A DNA stretch of 64,000 bases from NCBI GenBank assembly GCA_016744295.1, contig JADGEQ010000013.1, positions 1 to 64,000 on the forward strand, read 5' to 3'. The notes under the pieces are model-generated. The model made no database searches. It saw only the letters and a program-made list of their open reading frames with translations, and was not told where the DNA came from. The position numbers and the translations under genes are program-made. This document shows, piece by piece, positions 43,872-52,669 of the stretch (positions are counted from its first letter, which is position 1; the number at the start of each line of letters is the position of its first letter). This stretch comes from Desulfobacteraceae bacterium. GTDB taxonomy: Bacteria; Desulfobacterota; Desulfobacteria; Desulfobacterales; Desulfobacteraceae.

Positions 43872-45482
43872 TCAAATTGGTTGAATTACAAAAATATCTG
43901 TGTATTCATCCATAAGAGATTTTAATCTAAATCTCAGCTGTCTTAACTTGACCAAGGCAAAGACAAGACTAAAATAACCTGCCCAACCCTTTGTTAATAC
44001 TTCCATTAAAATCACAACAAAAGTTCCGATTACACGACAACCAAATGAAAATTTGCGGACTTCATATTCTAAAACGCGACAGCAGTTATTAACCTCATCC
44101 CCTTGTGCCGTTTCATTAATGATGGCCCTGGGATCAAAATCACCATCTTTTATGAATAAAACATGTTTGAGATCAGAGCCTGGCATTACAGGATCCACGA
44201 TAAATTGAATCGTTCTACCAATGCTTTTCATTATATTTGAAAGAACAGTAAATGAGCCAAGGGTAAAGTTATATATAATACGGGACATGTTAAGACCAAT
44301 TTTTTTAATTTTTTTAACAGTGCTGCTGACCATCCGCTTAAACCATCCCCAGGCCCGCCGAATACCGTCCCATATACGTGCCCCAAACCGCTTTACATTG
44401 TCCCATATGTTGGGGAGTTGGTCATGCTTCTCATTGACGAATGCTTCTATTTTTTCCTGGGCCTCATTTGCATCAAACTCATTTTCCCGGCTGACTTCTT
44501 CGTCCATAATTTTAAAAAACAATTGAAATTTTTTTAAAAAGTTAACACTTAATTCATCTGCTGTGTCATCATCTTTACCCTGCTCAACCCAGAACGAATG
44601 GAGTCCCCGGTAAAATCTAATTGATTTTTTAACGGTATTTTTTTGAGAAAGCGTCTTTGACCACTTCCAAATGTCCATTTTTGTCAGCCCCGATGTATCC
44701 AGTGTTTTATTGGTTTGCTTTAAATCGTATCCATTGGGTTTTACATGATACCCCTTTAACCACAGTTCGATTTTTGCTGCATTTATAATTAGGCTGTGGG
44801 ATTCCTGAATAAGTTTGCGGTTCAGGGGCGTACTTACTTTTGAAAGATTTTTGGTAATGGTGTCCATATCAAATAACCGTTCGACCCATTCAGGATTTAT
44901 CCCCACAGGAAGTGTTGGTTTAGCAAATTTTAATTTATCCCAGATCTGTCCAAATTTTTTAATGCCCGTTCTAATATCTTCATTGGCTGATTTGGGTTTA
45001 GCCTCGTTTAATCCCAAAACAAATAGCCGTAACCCTATTGCCCGGCATAATACTGGTTTAGGGCCTGAGGGGTTGAACCATTTTTTCAGGTCAATGGGGG
45101 TTTCAAAGCTGACCAGTTCTTGAAGTGCCGGCCAGGTTTCTTTTTCACCAATCCAGCCATCCACCTGAAGACCAGCCTCACTTTGAAACGCTTTTATCCC
45201 ATTTTTTATTGTATCGTCCAAATGCCCGGTCCCGGTATCCTTCTCGATATAACCCAGACAAAACAAACGATTCCGAATTGTCTTAATCCGTGACCAATCT
45301 TTTGGTTTTTCCTGAATTTCAGTGGGCAATGGGACAAACAAGTGATCATCACCTGCATGCCCAATATCGGTCTGCAAAGCAGAAATTCTTTCTATAGACT
45401 GGTCAAAGGTATGAGGAACGCCAGTCTGAGGTGCGAAAGTTGCAGAGAAATGAGCCATTCCTTTATGGAAGTCTAATGTCAT
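43872..45482 (-). CDS. Peptidoglycan-binding-domain membrane protein
   Basis: 536 residues. Residues about 66-123 form a PG_binding_1 domain (IRNRLFCLGYIE, IKAFQSEAGLQVDGWIGEKE). Residues 360-405 are a Trp/Arg/Lys-rich amphipathic stretch (RIWDGIRRAWGWFKRMVSS), and a hydrophobic segment is near 485-515 (VIGTFVVILMEVLTKGWAG). No signal peptide, so the fold is odd for a cell-wall protein. It starts seven bases after the small unknown gene and precedes the NACHT gene by 93 bases. It could be a membrane/wall-targeting toxin or sensor. Confidence 0.72.
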   Translation of the reverse strand: MTLDFHKGMAHFSATFAPQTGVPHTFDQSIERISALQTDIGHAGDDHLFVPLPTEIQEKPKDWSRIKTIRNRLFCLGYIEKDTGTGHLDDTIKNGIKAFQSEAGLQVDGWIGEKETWPALQELVSFETPIDLKKWFNPSGPKPVLCRAIGLRLFVLGLNEAKPKSANEDIRTGIKKFGQIWDKLKFAKPTLPVGINPEWVERLFDMDTITKNLSKVSTPLNRKLIQESHSLIINAAKIELWLKGYHVKPNGYDLKQTNKTLDTSGLTKMDIWKWSKTLSQKNTVKKSIRFYRGLHSFWVEQGKDDDTADELSVNFLKKFQLFFKIMDEEVSRENEFDANEAQEKIEAFVNEKHDQLPNIWDNVKRFGARIWDGIRRAWGWFKRMVSSTVKKIKKIGLNMSRIIYNFTLGSFTVLSNIMKSIGRTIQFIVDPVMPGSDLKHVLFIKDGDFDPRAIINETAQGDEVNNCCRVLEYEVRKFSFGCRVIGTFVVILMEVLTKGWAGYFSLVFALVKLRQLRFRLKSLMDEYTDIFVIQPI

Positions 45483-45488
45483 TTATGC

Positions 45489-45839
45489 CTACTTTGATAC
45501 TTTCAATCCGATGACATCAGAAAATAAGGATAACAACCCTTGTCTTACGTCGTTCCCAGATTTCAACGCAGCATTATGGGCATTTTGTATATGATCAGGA
45601 GTTGCTGAAGCAGGTAACAGGACAAATCCATCACCATCAAAATTGATTTTGGTGACCAACGTCAATTTTAATTTACCAGAGGTTTTTCCTGATTCTAAAA
45701 GTTTTTCAAGGTTGGTGGGGGTTGTTTCTCCTTGGACAAGCACATTTAAATCCCCTACATATGTTTGGACCTCAATGGAGGTCAAATCACATAATACATT
45801 TTTCAAACCTTCCAATGCTTTGTGTAAAGGTTCAGCCAT
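45489..45839 (-). CDS. Small unknown protein
   Basis: 116 residues, no signal or membrane segment. Sequence EVQTYVGDLNVLVQG...LTLVTKINFDGDGFVLLP suggests a beta-rich core followed by two helices (HIQNAHNAALKSGNDVRQG). Good ribosome site (AAAGGAGATTATT). Its position and size resemble co-occurring adaptor proteins of conflict systems, but the family is not recognised. Confidence 0.65.
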   Translation of the reverse strand: MAEPLHKALEGLKNVLCDLTSIEVQTYVGDLNVLVQGETTPTNLEKLLESGKTSGKLKLTLVTKINFDGDGFVLLPASATPDHIQNAHNAALKSGNDVRQGLLSLFSDVIGLKVSK

Positions 45840-45911
45840 AATAATCTCCTTTCCGGGTTTAAGTTTCAGTTATGCAAGTTTTAAAATTTTTCTTTTTATG
45901 GGTGTTTTTTT

Positions 45912-46976
45912 CTAAGCTGCACAAATACCATATTTTGGCAACAGGTCATGGAGCACATGGAAACGATGCGCCTGGGCTGCATCATGAAATAATTTCCAGT
46001 TGCTGGTTAAAAATGATTCCGAGTATTTGCAAACTGATTCATCAAAATTGGTACCAATGGCTGCTTTTTTCCAAGAATTGTGTCCTTTGCCTGAATAGGA
46101 AATGTTTTCTGCCCCAAAACTAAAATGGCCATTTTTGATTTTTTCCAGCCATTTCCCATGCCGTTTTTCCCCATCTTTTTCCTGAATTTCTTCAAAGAGA
46201 AGTCTGATTTTTTTCATATCTGATTGTTTAATCCCGGTAACATCTGTGTCATCAGGATCTCCCAAACGATAACGCTTCATGGCCATACACATATGGTCTG
46301 CTGCCTCACAAAAGTCATCTGTATTTTTGCGGGTTATGGTATTCCCTAAATGATTTTTATATTCCCAGGTCAAAAAGGGCATATCAGGAAATATATTTGC
46401 CCGACCATGGCCCAAGGGAGGGATGGTATCATCCAAAAAGTCCCGCCACCAAGAACCTAAACCACCGCTAAAAACACCTGTATCACTCACTTCCACCGCA
46501 TCTTCAACTTCGTTGATGTCATGCAAAACACCTGCAAATTTCTGGTGAGCCCAGGTGTCGGCATAAACATGCATGGTGATACCCAAACGATGGAGACCAA
46601 AAGGTTTGTCTTTTTCAATGATTGCTTGGCGGACCATCTCTTTTGCGATGGGACTATTTTTACTGCAAACTATTTTATTAATAAACCCACCATTGGGGTT
46701 GGTCCCGGCCTCAAAATCATTATTACCCGGCAAAAAATGAAAAGGTAACCAGACCATGTGATTTTTAATCGATTTCTTAAAATTATTGGGATCGGTCATG
46801 GCATGGGCAGAAGAAATCCTTTTGTACATTGCATTATTGGAAAAATGGACTGTGCCGGAGGAGGTTGCATCATCAACATATTGGGCGGCATAGGCGATAA
46901 TTTCCGCTTTCTCTTTTTTGAATCCTGACAACCGGGCAACCACATAAGTCACTGCATGATGGAAATCGATTTGCAT
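45912..46976 (-). CDS. DUF6765-family protein, possible zinc-dependent lipase-like fold
   Basis: 354 residues beginning MQIDFHHAVTYVVARLSGF, which matches DUF6765 as remembered. The His pair (H6-H7) and the later HRLGITMHVYADTWAHQ segment resemble the His/Asp helices of zinc phospholipase C/P1-type all-helical folds. No signal peptide. AAAAAAGGAGAAAATT precedes the ATG. A hydrolytic toxin or effector is plausible beside the phospholipase-A2-like gene; activity is not shown. Confidence 0.65.
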   Translation of the reverse strand: MQIDFHHAVTYVVARLSGFKKEKAEIIAYAAQYVDDATSSGTVHFSNNAMYKRISSAHAMTDPNNFKKSIKNHMVWLPFHFLPGNNDFEAGTNPNGGFINKIVCSKNSPIAKEMVRQAIIEKDKPFGLHRLGITMHVYADTWAHQKFAGVLHDINEVEDAVEVSDTGVFSGGLGSWWRDFLDDTIPPLGHGRANIFPDMPFLTWEYKNHLGNTITRKNTDDFCEAADHMCMAMKRYRLGDPDDTDVTGIKQSDMKKIRLLFEEIQEKDGEKRHGKWLEKIKNGHFSFGAENISYSGKGHNSWKKAAIGTNFDESVCKYSESFLTSNWKLFHDAAQAHRFHVLHDLLPKYGICAA

Positions 46977-47083
46977 AATTTTCTCCTTTTTTTGTTCTAG
47001 GGTTTACAAGAATGTCTCCAATTTTTTACCAGAATATTGTTTTTTATGTATAATGACATGTGCAGATATAGGCTTTTTTTATA

Positions 47084-47542
47084 TTATTCCTCATCCCTAG
47101 GATAGGCTGGAAAAGCCTCTGTGCCCCGGAAATCTTCACCGTACCCCCATCTGTAGGGTGTATTAAAATAAGGCAACCCCCCTATTGTAACCGCTATTTC
47201 CATCGCCGATCCAAGCAAGATCCCTGAAATATCTTGGCCGAGGGTTTGGGTCACGCATTGTTTCAAGGCTTGGTCCGCAGCCTTTTTTTCATCAGGAGTG
47301 CCGCCGTAGTAATAAGCAAGGTCATGTACTTCACAGCACTTTCTCCAGGGCAATTCCTCTGCTTTGAAAATTTTAGGATGTTTCTTCCGCAAAAGGGCAT
47401 AGAACGCTGACATTCCGCCACTGCAGCCGTCTGAGTGTTTTTCTGGATCAAACTCTGGAATACCAGTAACCCTTTCCCAAAGATCTGGTTTGGTTCGGCC
47501 TTTGATGGCCTTAAGAATTTCCCGGGTAGATTTGAAGGTCAT
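47084..47542 (-). CDS. Phospholipase-A2-like protein
   Basis: 152 residues. SDGCSGG (37-43) resembles the Ca-binding loop and WRKCCEVHDLAYYYGG has the Cys-Cys-x-x-His-Asp active-site motif (C69-C70, H73-D74) of phospholipase A2. Cys94 may form a disulfide with it. No signal peptide is seen, though the helical N-terminus (FKSTREILKAIKG) could interact with membrane. TTGGAGAAAAACA precedes the ATG. First gene of the NACHT-containing operon; a membrane-damaging effector is inferred. Confidence 0.7.
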   Translation of the reverse strand: MTFKSTREILKAIKGRTKPDLWERVTGIPEFDPEKHSDGCSGGMSAFYALLRKKHPKIFKAEELPWRKCCEVHDLAYYYGGTPDEKKAADQALKQCVTQTLGQDISGILLGSAMEIAVTIGGLPYFNTPYRWGYGEDFRGTEAFPAYPRDEE

Positions 47543-47952
47543 TGTTTTTCTCCAACTTTGGTGATGCGGTTTTCAGTATGGCAGGACTAAAACGGTTTAA
47601 ACGGTTAACAATTTATCGGAATAGTATTGAAAATGTTCTTGGTTGTCCAATATGCAAATTTGACTGAGAGACTGAATTAAAAATGTTTTAGACCAACAGT
47701 ATAACAATTTTTTATCCCAGGATATCAGGATATAGAATTCATTGTCAATCAGGGAAACTCTGATTTTTAAAAAAAGATCTCTTTTTTTTCAGATAACAAT
47801 ATTAGGTATTTCAGTTAACATTATTTAACGCTGATTGACACCAGGAGAAAGATATATTAACGTTCTCCAATAATTTGGGATCCAAATTAGATGTCATTTG
47901 AAATCTTAGGGTGATACCCATCCTAGGAGATTAAACATAAAGGAAATTATAG
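47543..47952. other. AT-rich intergenic region between divergent operons
   Basis: 410 bases without a supportable gene. It holds the control region of the NACHT operon and of ywbE. AAACGGTT is repeated at 47590-47597 and 47599-47606 (period 9), close to the phospholipase-like start codon, as a possible binding site. GGAAACTC...GATC and several runs of T are present, but no terminator or riboswitch was recognised. Confidence 0.5.
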
Positions 47953-48150
47953 ATGACGGACGGGCAAAAAAGAACCATGATTAAACCAGGGCAGAAAGTT
48001 TCTATTGTATTGAAAAACGATCAAAAAACAGGAACTCTTACCGATGGTATTGTGAAAGATCTTCTGACAAAATCATCTTTTCATCCCCATGGAATAAAGG
48101 TCCGTTTAGAAAACGGCCTTGTGGGAAGGGTGAAGATTGTTCACAGTTAA
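47953..48150 (+). CDS. ywbE: YwbE-family protein
   Basis: 65 residues matching the YwbE family (KPGQKVSIVLKNDQKTGTLT, then VKDLLTKSSFHPHGIKVRLE and GLVGRV). A small beta-barrel RNA/protein-binding-like fold of unknown role. CATAAAGGAAATTATAG precedes the ATG. Confidence 0.88.
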   Translation: MTDGQKRTMIKPGQKVSIVLKNDQKTGTLTDGIVKDLLTKSSFHPHGIKVRLENGLVGRVKIVHS

Positions 48151-48203
48151 AACTTGAGCTTAAACGAAAACAGGATAACCTCATATTGAATAAAGGAGTT
48201 GAC

Positions 48204-48563
48204 ATGGACAGAGAATTAAATGCGATCCTCACAGTACTTTCGAAGGGATATGATGTTACCATTGAGATTAATGGTATTGATATCGGCATCAGGGGTCAAA
48301 AATCCGAATCCTTAAAGCTGTTTGGAAAAAATAATCCAACAACTCCGGTGTTACCAGAAGATATGAAAAAACAGGTTTGTTTACAAGACGGGGAGAACTT
48401 AATTTCAGTTAATTGCAAACGCATTGATTCAATATCCGGGTCTGAACTGACCATTGAACTGCAGGCCAGAGATCTGTTTGTAAATGGGGCAACCAATTTC
48501 TCCCGAAAAGAAAAACTTGATGTCGGAAAAGAAAAAAGCTTTACTGAAACCTTTATCATATGA
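48204..48563 (+). CDS. Hypothetical protein
   Basis: 119 residues from ATG 48204 with AAAGGAGTTGAC upstream; a TTG at 48186 would place that ribosome site inside the gene. The first part (LNAILTVLSKGYDVTIEING) is a helix-strand unit, the remainder beta-rich (LTIELQARDLFVNG). No membrane segment. It lies between ywbE and an MBL hydrolase. No family recognised. Confidence 0.65.
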   Translation: MDRELNAILTVLSKGYDVTIEINGIDIGIRGQKSESLKLFGKNNPTTPVLPEDMKKQVCLQDGENLISVNCKRIDSISGSELTIELQARDLFVNGATNFSRKEKLDVGKEKSFTETFII

Positions 48564-48572
48564 GCCAATTAA

Positions 48573-49481
48573 ATGCGAATTGAACAGCCCGGAAAAGTAA
48601 GTGATAGGATAACTCTGTTAGGGCGGAATGAGTCCTGTGTGTACCTGGTGGATGGCAAGGATGAATATGCCATCCTCGGGGGCGGCATGACCTATATTGC
48701 TCAGGATGTGATGGCCCAGGTTAAGGCCGCCGATATTGATGTTGAAAAGATCAAACGATTGGTCATCCATCATTCCCATTTTGATCATGTGGGCATTGTC
48801 CCTTTTTTAAAACAGCAGTGGCCCTGGATAAAGATTACCGCCTCTGTTCGGGCAAAGGAACTCCTTTTACAGGAGAATGTAGTGGCCGGCATTGTTGCCT
48901 TTAATCAAATGATGCTTCCCAAAAAGGATCAGGGTCAACTTCGTGAAAGTCTTGATATCAAAACCCTAGGGGTTGATGAAACGGTTCTCCAGGGAGATGT
49001 TTTATCCTGCGGGGATCTTGATTTTGAGGTTATTGATGTGCCCGGGCACTCTTCTTGCTCAATGGCCATTTATATCCCCGGGGAAAAGGTGCTTTCCGCA
49101 TCTGACTCTGCGGGAATCATTTATGGGGAGATGGTGTTTGCTGCAGCCAACTCCAATTTTGATCTTTACCAGGAAAGCCTGAAAAAAATGGCCGAATACG
49201 AGGTGGCAATTCATCTTTTCGAACACTATGGGGCCTTGATACAGCCAGTCGGCAACCGATTCATGAAACAATCCATGGCAGATGCCGTGACCATGAGACA
49301 GATGGTTGAAGAGATTTATGACAGCACCCGGGACGAACAAAAGACGGTTGAATTGCTGCTGTCTGCGGTTTCAAAAACAGCCTCGGGCTATTTTCTGCCC
49401 AAAAAGATCATGGCCGTGGTTCTGGGCCAGATGACACGGTTCATTGCAAAACAGCATTCAGCAAAAACAAAAAGCGGATAA
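48573..49481 (+). CDS. MBL-fold metallo-hydrolase
   Basis: 302 residues. Metal signature HHSHFDHVG (H67, H69, D71, H72), then VPGHSSCSMAIY and ASDSAGIIYGEM. The domain plan is that of glyoxalase II-like or lactonase-type MBL proteins; substrate not known. It begins ten bases after the preceding stop but has no clear ribosome site. Confidence 0.85.
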   Translation: MRIEQPGKVSDRITLLGRNESCVYLVDGKDEYAILGGGMTYIAQDVMAQVKAADIDVEKIKRLVIHHSHFDHVGIVPFLKQQWPWIKITASVRAKELLLQENVVAGIVAFNQMMLPKKDQGQLRESLDIKTLGVDETVLQGDVLSCGDLDFEVIDVPGHSSCSMAIYIPGEKVLSASDSAGIIYGEMVFAAANSNFDLYQESLKKMAEYEVAIHLFEHYGALIQPVGNRFMKQSMADAVTMRQMVEEIYDSTRDEQKTVELLLSAVSKTASGYFLPKKIMAVVLGQMTRFIAKQHSAKTKSG

Positions 49482-49599
49482 ACGGCTAGACGACGTCTAA
49501 AAATAAATCCGGAGCCGGTTCAGAAAGTCAAGAAGAGTTATGACCAGACAACAATTGTTCGTCTGGAACTTTATGAGCCGTTCTTTTTACGCCATCTCA

Positions 49600-50382
49600 T
49601 CATTGGGGATCTCTTTTTTTGAAATCGGTTGAGAATTCAAATTTTTCTAATTCCTTCATTGTTTTATAATCCGTAATATCACATTGGATAGGGCTAATGG
49701 AAATATAGTTTTGTGATAATGCCTTTACATCGGTATCAGCTTCACCCCTGACTTGATCTATATTGCTATACCAATAATAAGCTCTGTTTTTAGGGTCTAT
49801 TCTCTTATCAAAATGTTTTGATAGGTTATTCGAGGCTTGCCCTGTTATTTTGATGCCTTTTACTTGATCAACGGGAATGCCGGGAGCATTAATATTTAAG
49901 AATGTTCCCGAAGGCAGTCTGTAATCATGAATTTTATTTACCAATTGGGCGACAAATTGGGACATCCCCTGAAAATCAATAGTGTTTTTGGTCCTGAATA
50001 TAGAAACAGCCATACTTAAGATACCATTAAATGCAGCTTCCCTGGCTGCTGCCACTGTTCCAGAATAGTTGATATTAACCCCTGTATTGCTACCCGGATT
50101 AATCCCGGAAATTACCAGATCCGGGGGAGTTGCACAAAGCTCAAATAGACCCAGCTTAATACAGTCTGCGGGTGTTCCTGTAATGGCATATACCTCATCT
50201 CCATCAGGTAAGCGTATTGTTTCAATTCTCATGGGTTCATTAAGGGTAATTCCATGACCCACCGCACTTTTTTCTCTATCAGGTGCAATCAAAATAACTT
50301 CGTGATGAAGCGTAAGGGTGTTATAGAGTGTCAGAATCCCTGGTGCATTATATCCATCATCATTTGTGAGAAGAATTTTCAT
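49600..50382 (-). CDS. surE: 5'/3'-nucleotidase SurE
   Basis: 260 residues. Starts MKILLTNDDGYNAPGI, the metal-binding Asp-Asp (D8-D9) of SurE, and includes SGINPGSNTGVNINYSGTVA and DYKTMKELEKFEFSTDF, all canonical. It hydrolyses nucleoside monophosphates. It converges with the MBL gene; a 23-base hairpin-like CCAGAC...GTCTGG stands at 49543-49565 in the gap. Confidence 0.96.
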   Translation of the reverse strand: MKILLTNDDGYNAPGILTLYNTLTLHHEVILIAPDREKSAVGHGITLNEPMRIETIRLPDGDEVYAITGTPADCIKLGLFELCATPPDLVISGINPGSNTGVNINYSGTVAAAREAAFNGILSMAVSIFRTKNTIDFQGMSQFVAQLVNKIHDYRLPSGTFLNINAPGIPVDQVKGIKITGQASNNLSKHFDKRIDPKNRAYYWYSNIDQVRGEADTDVKALSQNYISISPIQCDITDYKTMKELEKFEFSTDFKKRDPQ

Positions 50383-50472
50383 GATTTTCTAGTTGCCTAT
50401 AATTTTATTGGTGAACAATGTTTTCTTGCTGTTTGTATTGTGATTATGGGATTGTTGTCAAGTATTAGGATT

Positions 50473-51096
50473 TTAGGGCAACAATAGTTTGATAAGCGAT
50501 AGAATCATCCATTGGAAAAAATTAATTACAGGATTTAGAACGCCTAAATAAAGGAGTCCTATAATAATAAAAAATCCATATCTCTCGAGGCGGAAAAGTT
50601 GGTTTTGAATGGTTGGAGATGCAAAGCCCATAAGAATTTTAGACCCGTCGAGGGGCGGCAGTGGTATCAAATTAAAAGCAGCCAGCATGATATTGATCTT
50701 TGCAAAAAAATAGAGAAGCTGTGCTATCATACCTGACGGCGAAGGGGACAGCAATTGATTCAAAAATAGAGCACCAAACGCAAATAGCATGTTCGCGATG
50801 ATCCCTGCGGAAGAGACCAATATCATCCCCTTGCGCCTGTCACGCAGTTGGTTGAAATTCACCGGCACCGGCTTTGCCCAACCAAAACCGAAAACAAATA
50901 GCATGATGGTGCCCACTGGGTCGAGGTGTTTGAGTGGATTGAGACTAAGACGGCCGAGTGATTTGGCTGTCGGATCACCCATGCGATAGGCTACCCAGCC
51001 ATGGGCCAACTCATGAAAAATGATGGCATACAAGAGCGGTATAGCGATGAGGATGAACGCAATCGGATCTTTAAGCAACAGATTGAGAAGGCCCAT
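50473..51096 (-). CDS. Site-2-protease-family (M50) membrane metalloprotease
   Basis: 207 residues, about five helices. FHELAHGWVAYRMGDPTAKS gives the HExxH site (H28, E29, H32) and FNLIPLPPLDGSK the second metal Asp motif. It belongs to the compact rhomboid-less S2P group, substrates unknown. CAAGGAGATAATCC precedes the ATG. Confidence 0.92.
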   Translation of the reverse strand: MGLLNLLLKDPIAFILIAIPLLYAIIFHELAHGWVAYRMGDPTAKSLGRLSLNPLKHLDPVGTIMLFVFGFGWAKPVPVNFNQLRDRRKGMILVSSAGIIANMLFAFGALFLNQLLSPSPSGMIAQLLYFFAKINIMLAAFNLIPLPPLDGSKILMGFASPTIQNQLFRLERYGFFIIIGLLYLGVLNPVINFFQWMILSLIKLLLP

Positions 51097-51200
51097 GGAT
51101 TATCTCCTTGATAGCTAAAATTGATAGCTAAAATTTTTTAAAACCGTAAATATGGTTGTTGTTTTTATCGATGATAACAGTAACACTTCGGGTCAAATAT

Positions 51201-51755
51201 TCAGCTATTACTTTGTGTTTTAAATCTGTTAACCAACGGACCGGTCTTGCGCCAGGCCCAGCAGGTGTCAAATAAATATTTTTCCATATCAAGATGTGGG
51301 TTGTCATTTTTATGAGGCGTGCGGGCTTCGAATACCCAATACCCCTGGACAGCTGCCGACGCCATCGCTAACAATAGTGTCGTCAAATGGGCGCAGCCTT
51401 TTATACCACCGGCAATTTTTTTAACTTTAGAGGTAAATCCAGGTGCGATGTCAAGCCCCTTGATTTGATAAAGACTATTTTCCATTTCCCTACAGATCTC
51501 TTTGTGTGGGGCGCTTGGGATCTTTACCCAGACATTCTTGATTGTCAGTGAGGCGCCTTCGATCAAGAGCTGAATCTGCATGTGGTGAAAAATGCTTGGC
51601 TCCTTTGGTTCATCAAATGTTTCGTAAATTGTTACCAGATTTCCTTCTTTCAATTCGCCTGCTATCAATATATGTTTCTCATCGACAACGTAACTTGAAA
51701 TGTCCAGATTGCGATTGTGTATCTTTTCAAGTCCCTTCACCTCTATATTTTTCAT
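51201..51755 (-). CDS. DUF2889 domain protein
   Basis: 184 residues. The recognisable block is [20 protein letters not shown] with [12 protein letters not shown], as in DUF2889. No signal or membrane segment, function unknown. ATGAAAAATATAGAGG starts it, with CATGAGGGACAGGTT upstream. It is followed (reverse strand) by nothing to the M50 gene, 105 bases. Confidence 0.78.
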   Translation of the reverse strand: MKNIEVKGLEKIHNRNLDISSYVVDEKHILIAGELKEGNLVTIYETFDEPKEPSIFHHMQIQLLIEGASLTIKNVWVKIPSAPHKEICREMENSLYQIKGLDIAPGFTSKVKKIAGGIKGCAHLTTLLLAMASAAVQGYWVFEARTPHKNDNPHLDMEKYLFDTCWAWRKTGPLVNRFKTQSNS

Positions 51756-51782
51756 TGGATTAACCTGTCCCTCATGTTTAGC

Positions 51783-52307
51783 TCAGACCTTTTCACAAAG
51801 GGCTTTAAAGTTGATCATTTGTTTGCGCATCATGATAAGGTCACCAAAGGGAAGGATATATTGCAGCAATACACCTGGAATTCCTTTGGGGTAGTTGACA
51901 AGGATTTTGACCAGAAGTCTGCAGATCCGATGCTTTTGCCTGATAATCTGATAACTGATAATCGTATCCCCGAAAATCTTTGGAATCCTTTTATTCAGAC
52001 CGAGTGTCAGGTGTTTGTTGGGTTTGAAATCGATCAACTCAAAAATAGTCATTATCTTTTGACCGATTTCAAGCGGGCCAAGCCCTATTAATTTTTGAGG
52101 ACTTTTCCGGCCAAAATTGTCGATCCAGTCATAGCTGTAGGGCGCAACCCTCATCTGGCAAATCCATTGAAAAATAATTTCAGGTTCAGCATGGATGGTT
52201 ATCCCCCGAAACCAGGTATTCGAGAAAGATTCCCCGTATTTGTCACATGGAAATTCAAGACAGCGTTCATGGGAAGCAACACCCCAATTATTATAAACTG
52301 ACCTCAG
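51783..52307 (-). CDS. SRPBCC-family protein with non-ATG start or N-terminal frameshift
   Basis: About 174 residues if a CTG at 52307 starts it; the only in-frame ATG (52154) would remove the first third, although the sequence upstream (NNWGVASHERCLEFPCDKYG, then FSNTWFRGITIHAEPE) is clearly family-like: the SRPBCC pattern RNWGAT...TRAVTIDAPPE-WLVQMG...YSYDW is matched to SYDWIDNFG and FGDLIMMRKQM. An ATG at 52325-52323 (MEF) lies one base out of frame in a TTTT run, so a one-base insertion may have hidden the original start. Polyketide-cyclase-like ligand binder; function unknown. Confidence 0.6.
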   Translation of the reverse strand: MRSVYNNWGVASHERCLEFPCDKYGESFSNTWFRGITIHAEPEIIFQWICQMRVAPYSYDWIDNFGRKSPQKLIGLGPLEIGQKIMTIFELIDFKPNKHLTLGLNKRIPKIFGDTIISYQIIRQKHRICRLLVKILVNYPKGIPGVLLQYILPFGDLIMMRKQMINFKALCEKV

Positions 52308-52339
52308 TTTGATAAAACTCCATTATCAATTTGTTAGCA

Positions 52340-52669
52340 TTAATGATTAACAGTTTTAGAAAAAACATTTATGACAATCACACCCGATATAATAAACCCC
52401 ATCCCTATAATTGCGGGAATATCCAAACTTTGTTTGTAAAATACAAAACCAACCATAGCGACCAATACAATGCCGAGGCCAGACCAAACTGCATATGTAA
52501 TGCCTATTGGTAAAACTCTGAAAACAAGCGTCATAAAATAAAATGCAGTGCCATACCCGACAATAACAATTATTGTCGGTATTATTTTTGTAAATTCATC
52601 CGATGCTTTTAATGCACTCGTTGCAGCGACTTCTGCAATAATTGCTATCGCTAAAAATAAATATGTCAT
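52340..52669 (-). CDS. SMR-family multidrug efflux protein
   Basis: 109 residues, four helices. The essential membrane Glu is in IAIIAEVAATSALKAS and the loop YAVWSGLGIVLVAMVGFVFY is the SMR signature. Small cation/proton antiporter; could be EmrE/QacE-like or a guanidinium exporter (Gdx); the two cannot be told apart here. Confidence 0.92.
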   Translation of the reverse strand: MTYLFLAIAIIAEVAATSALKASDEFTKIIPTIIVIVGYGTAFYFMTLVFRVLPIGITYAVWSGLGIVLVAMVGFVFYKQSLDIPAIIGMGFIISGVIVINVFSKTVNH

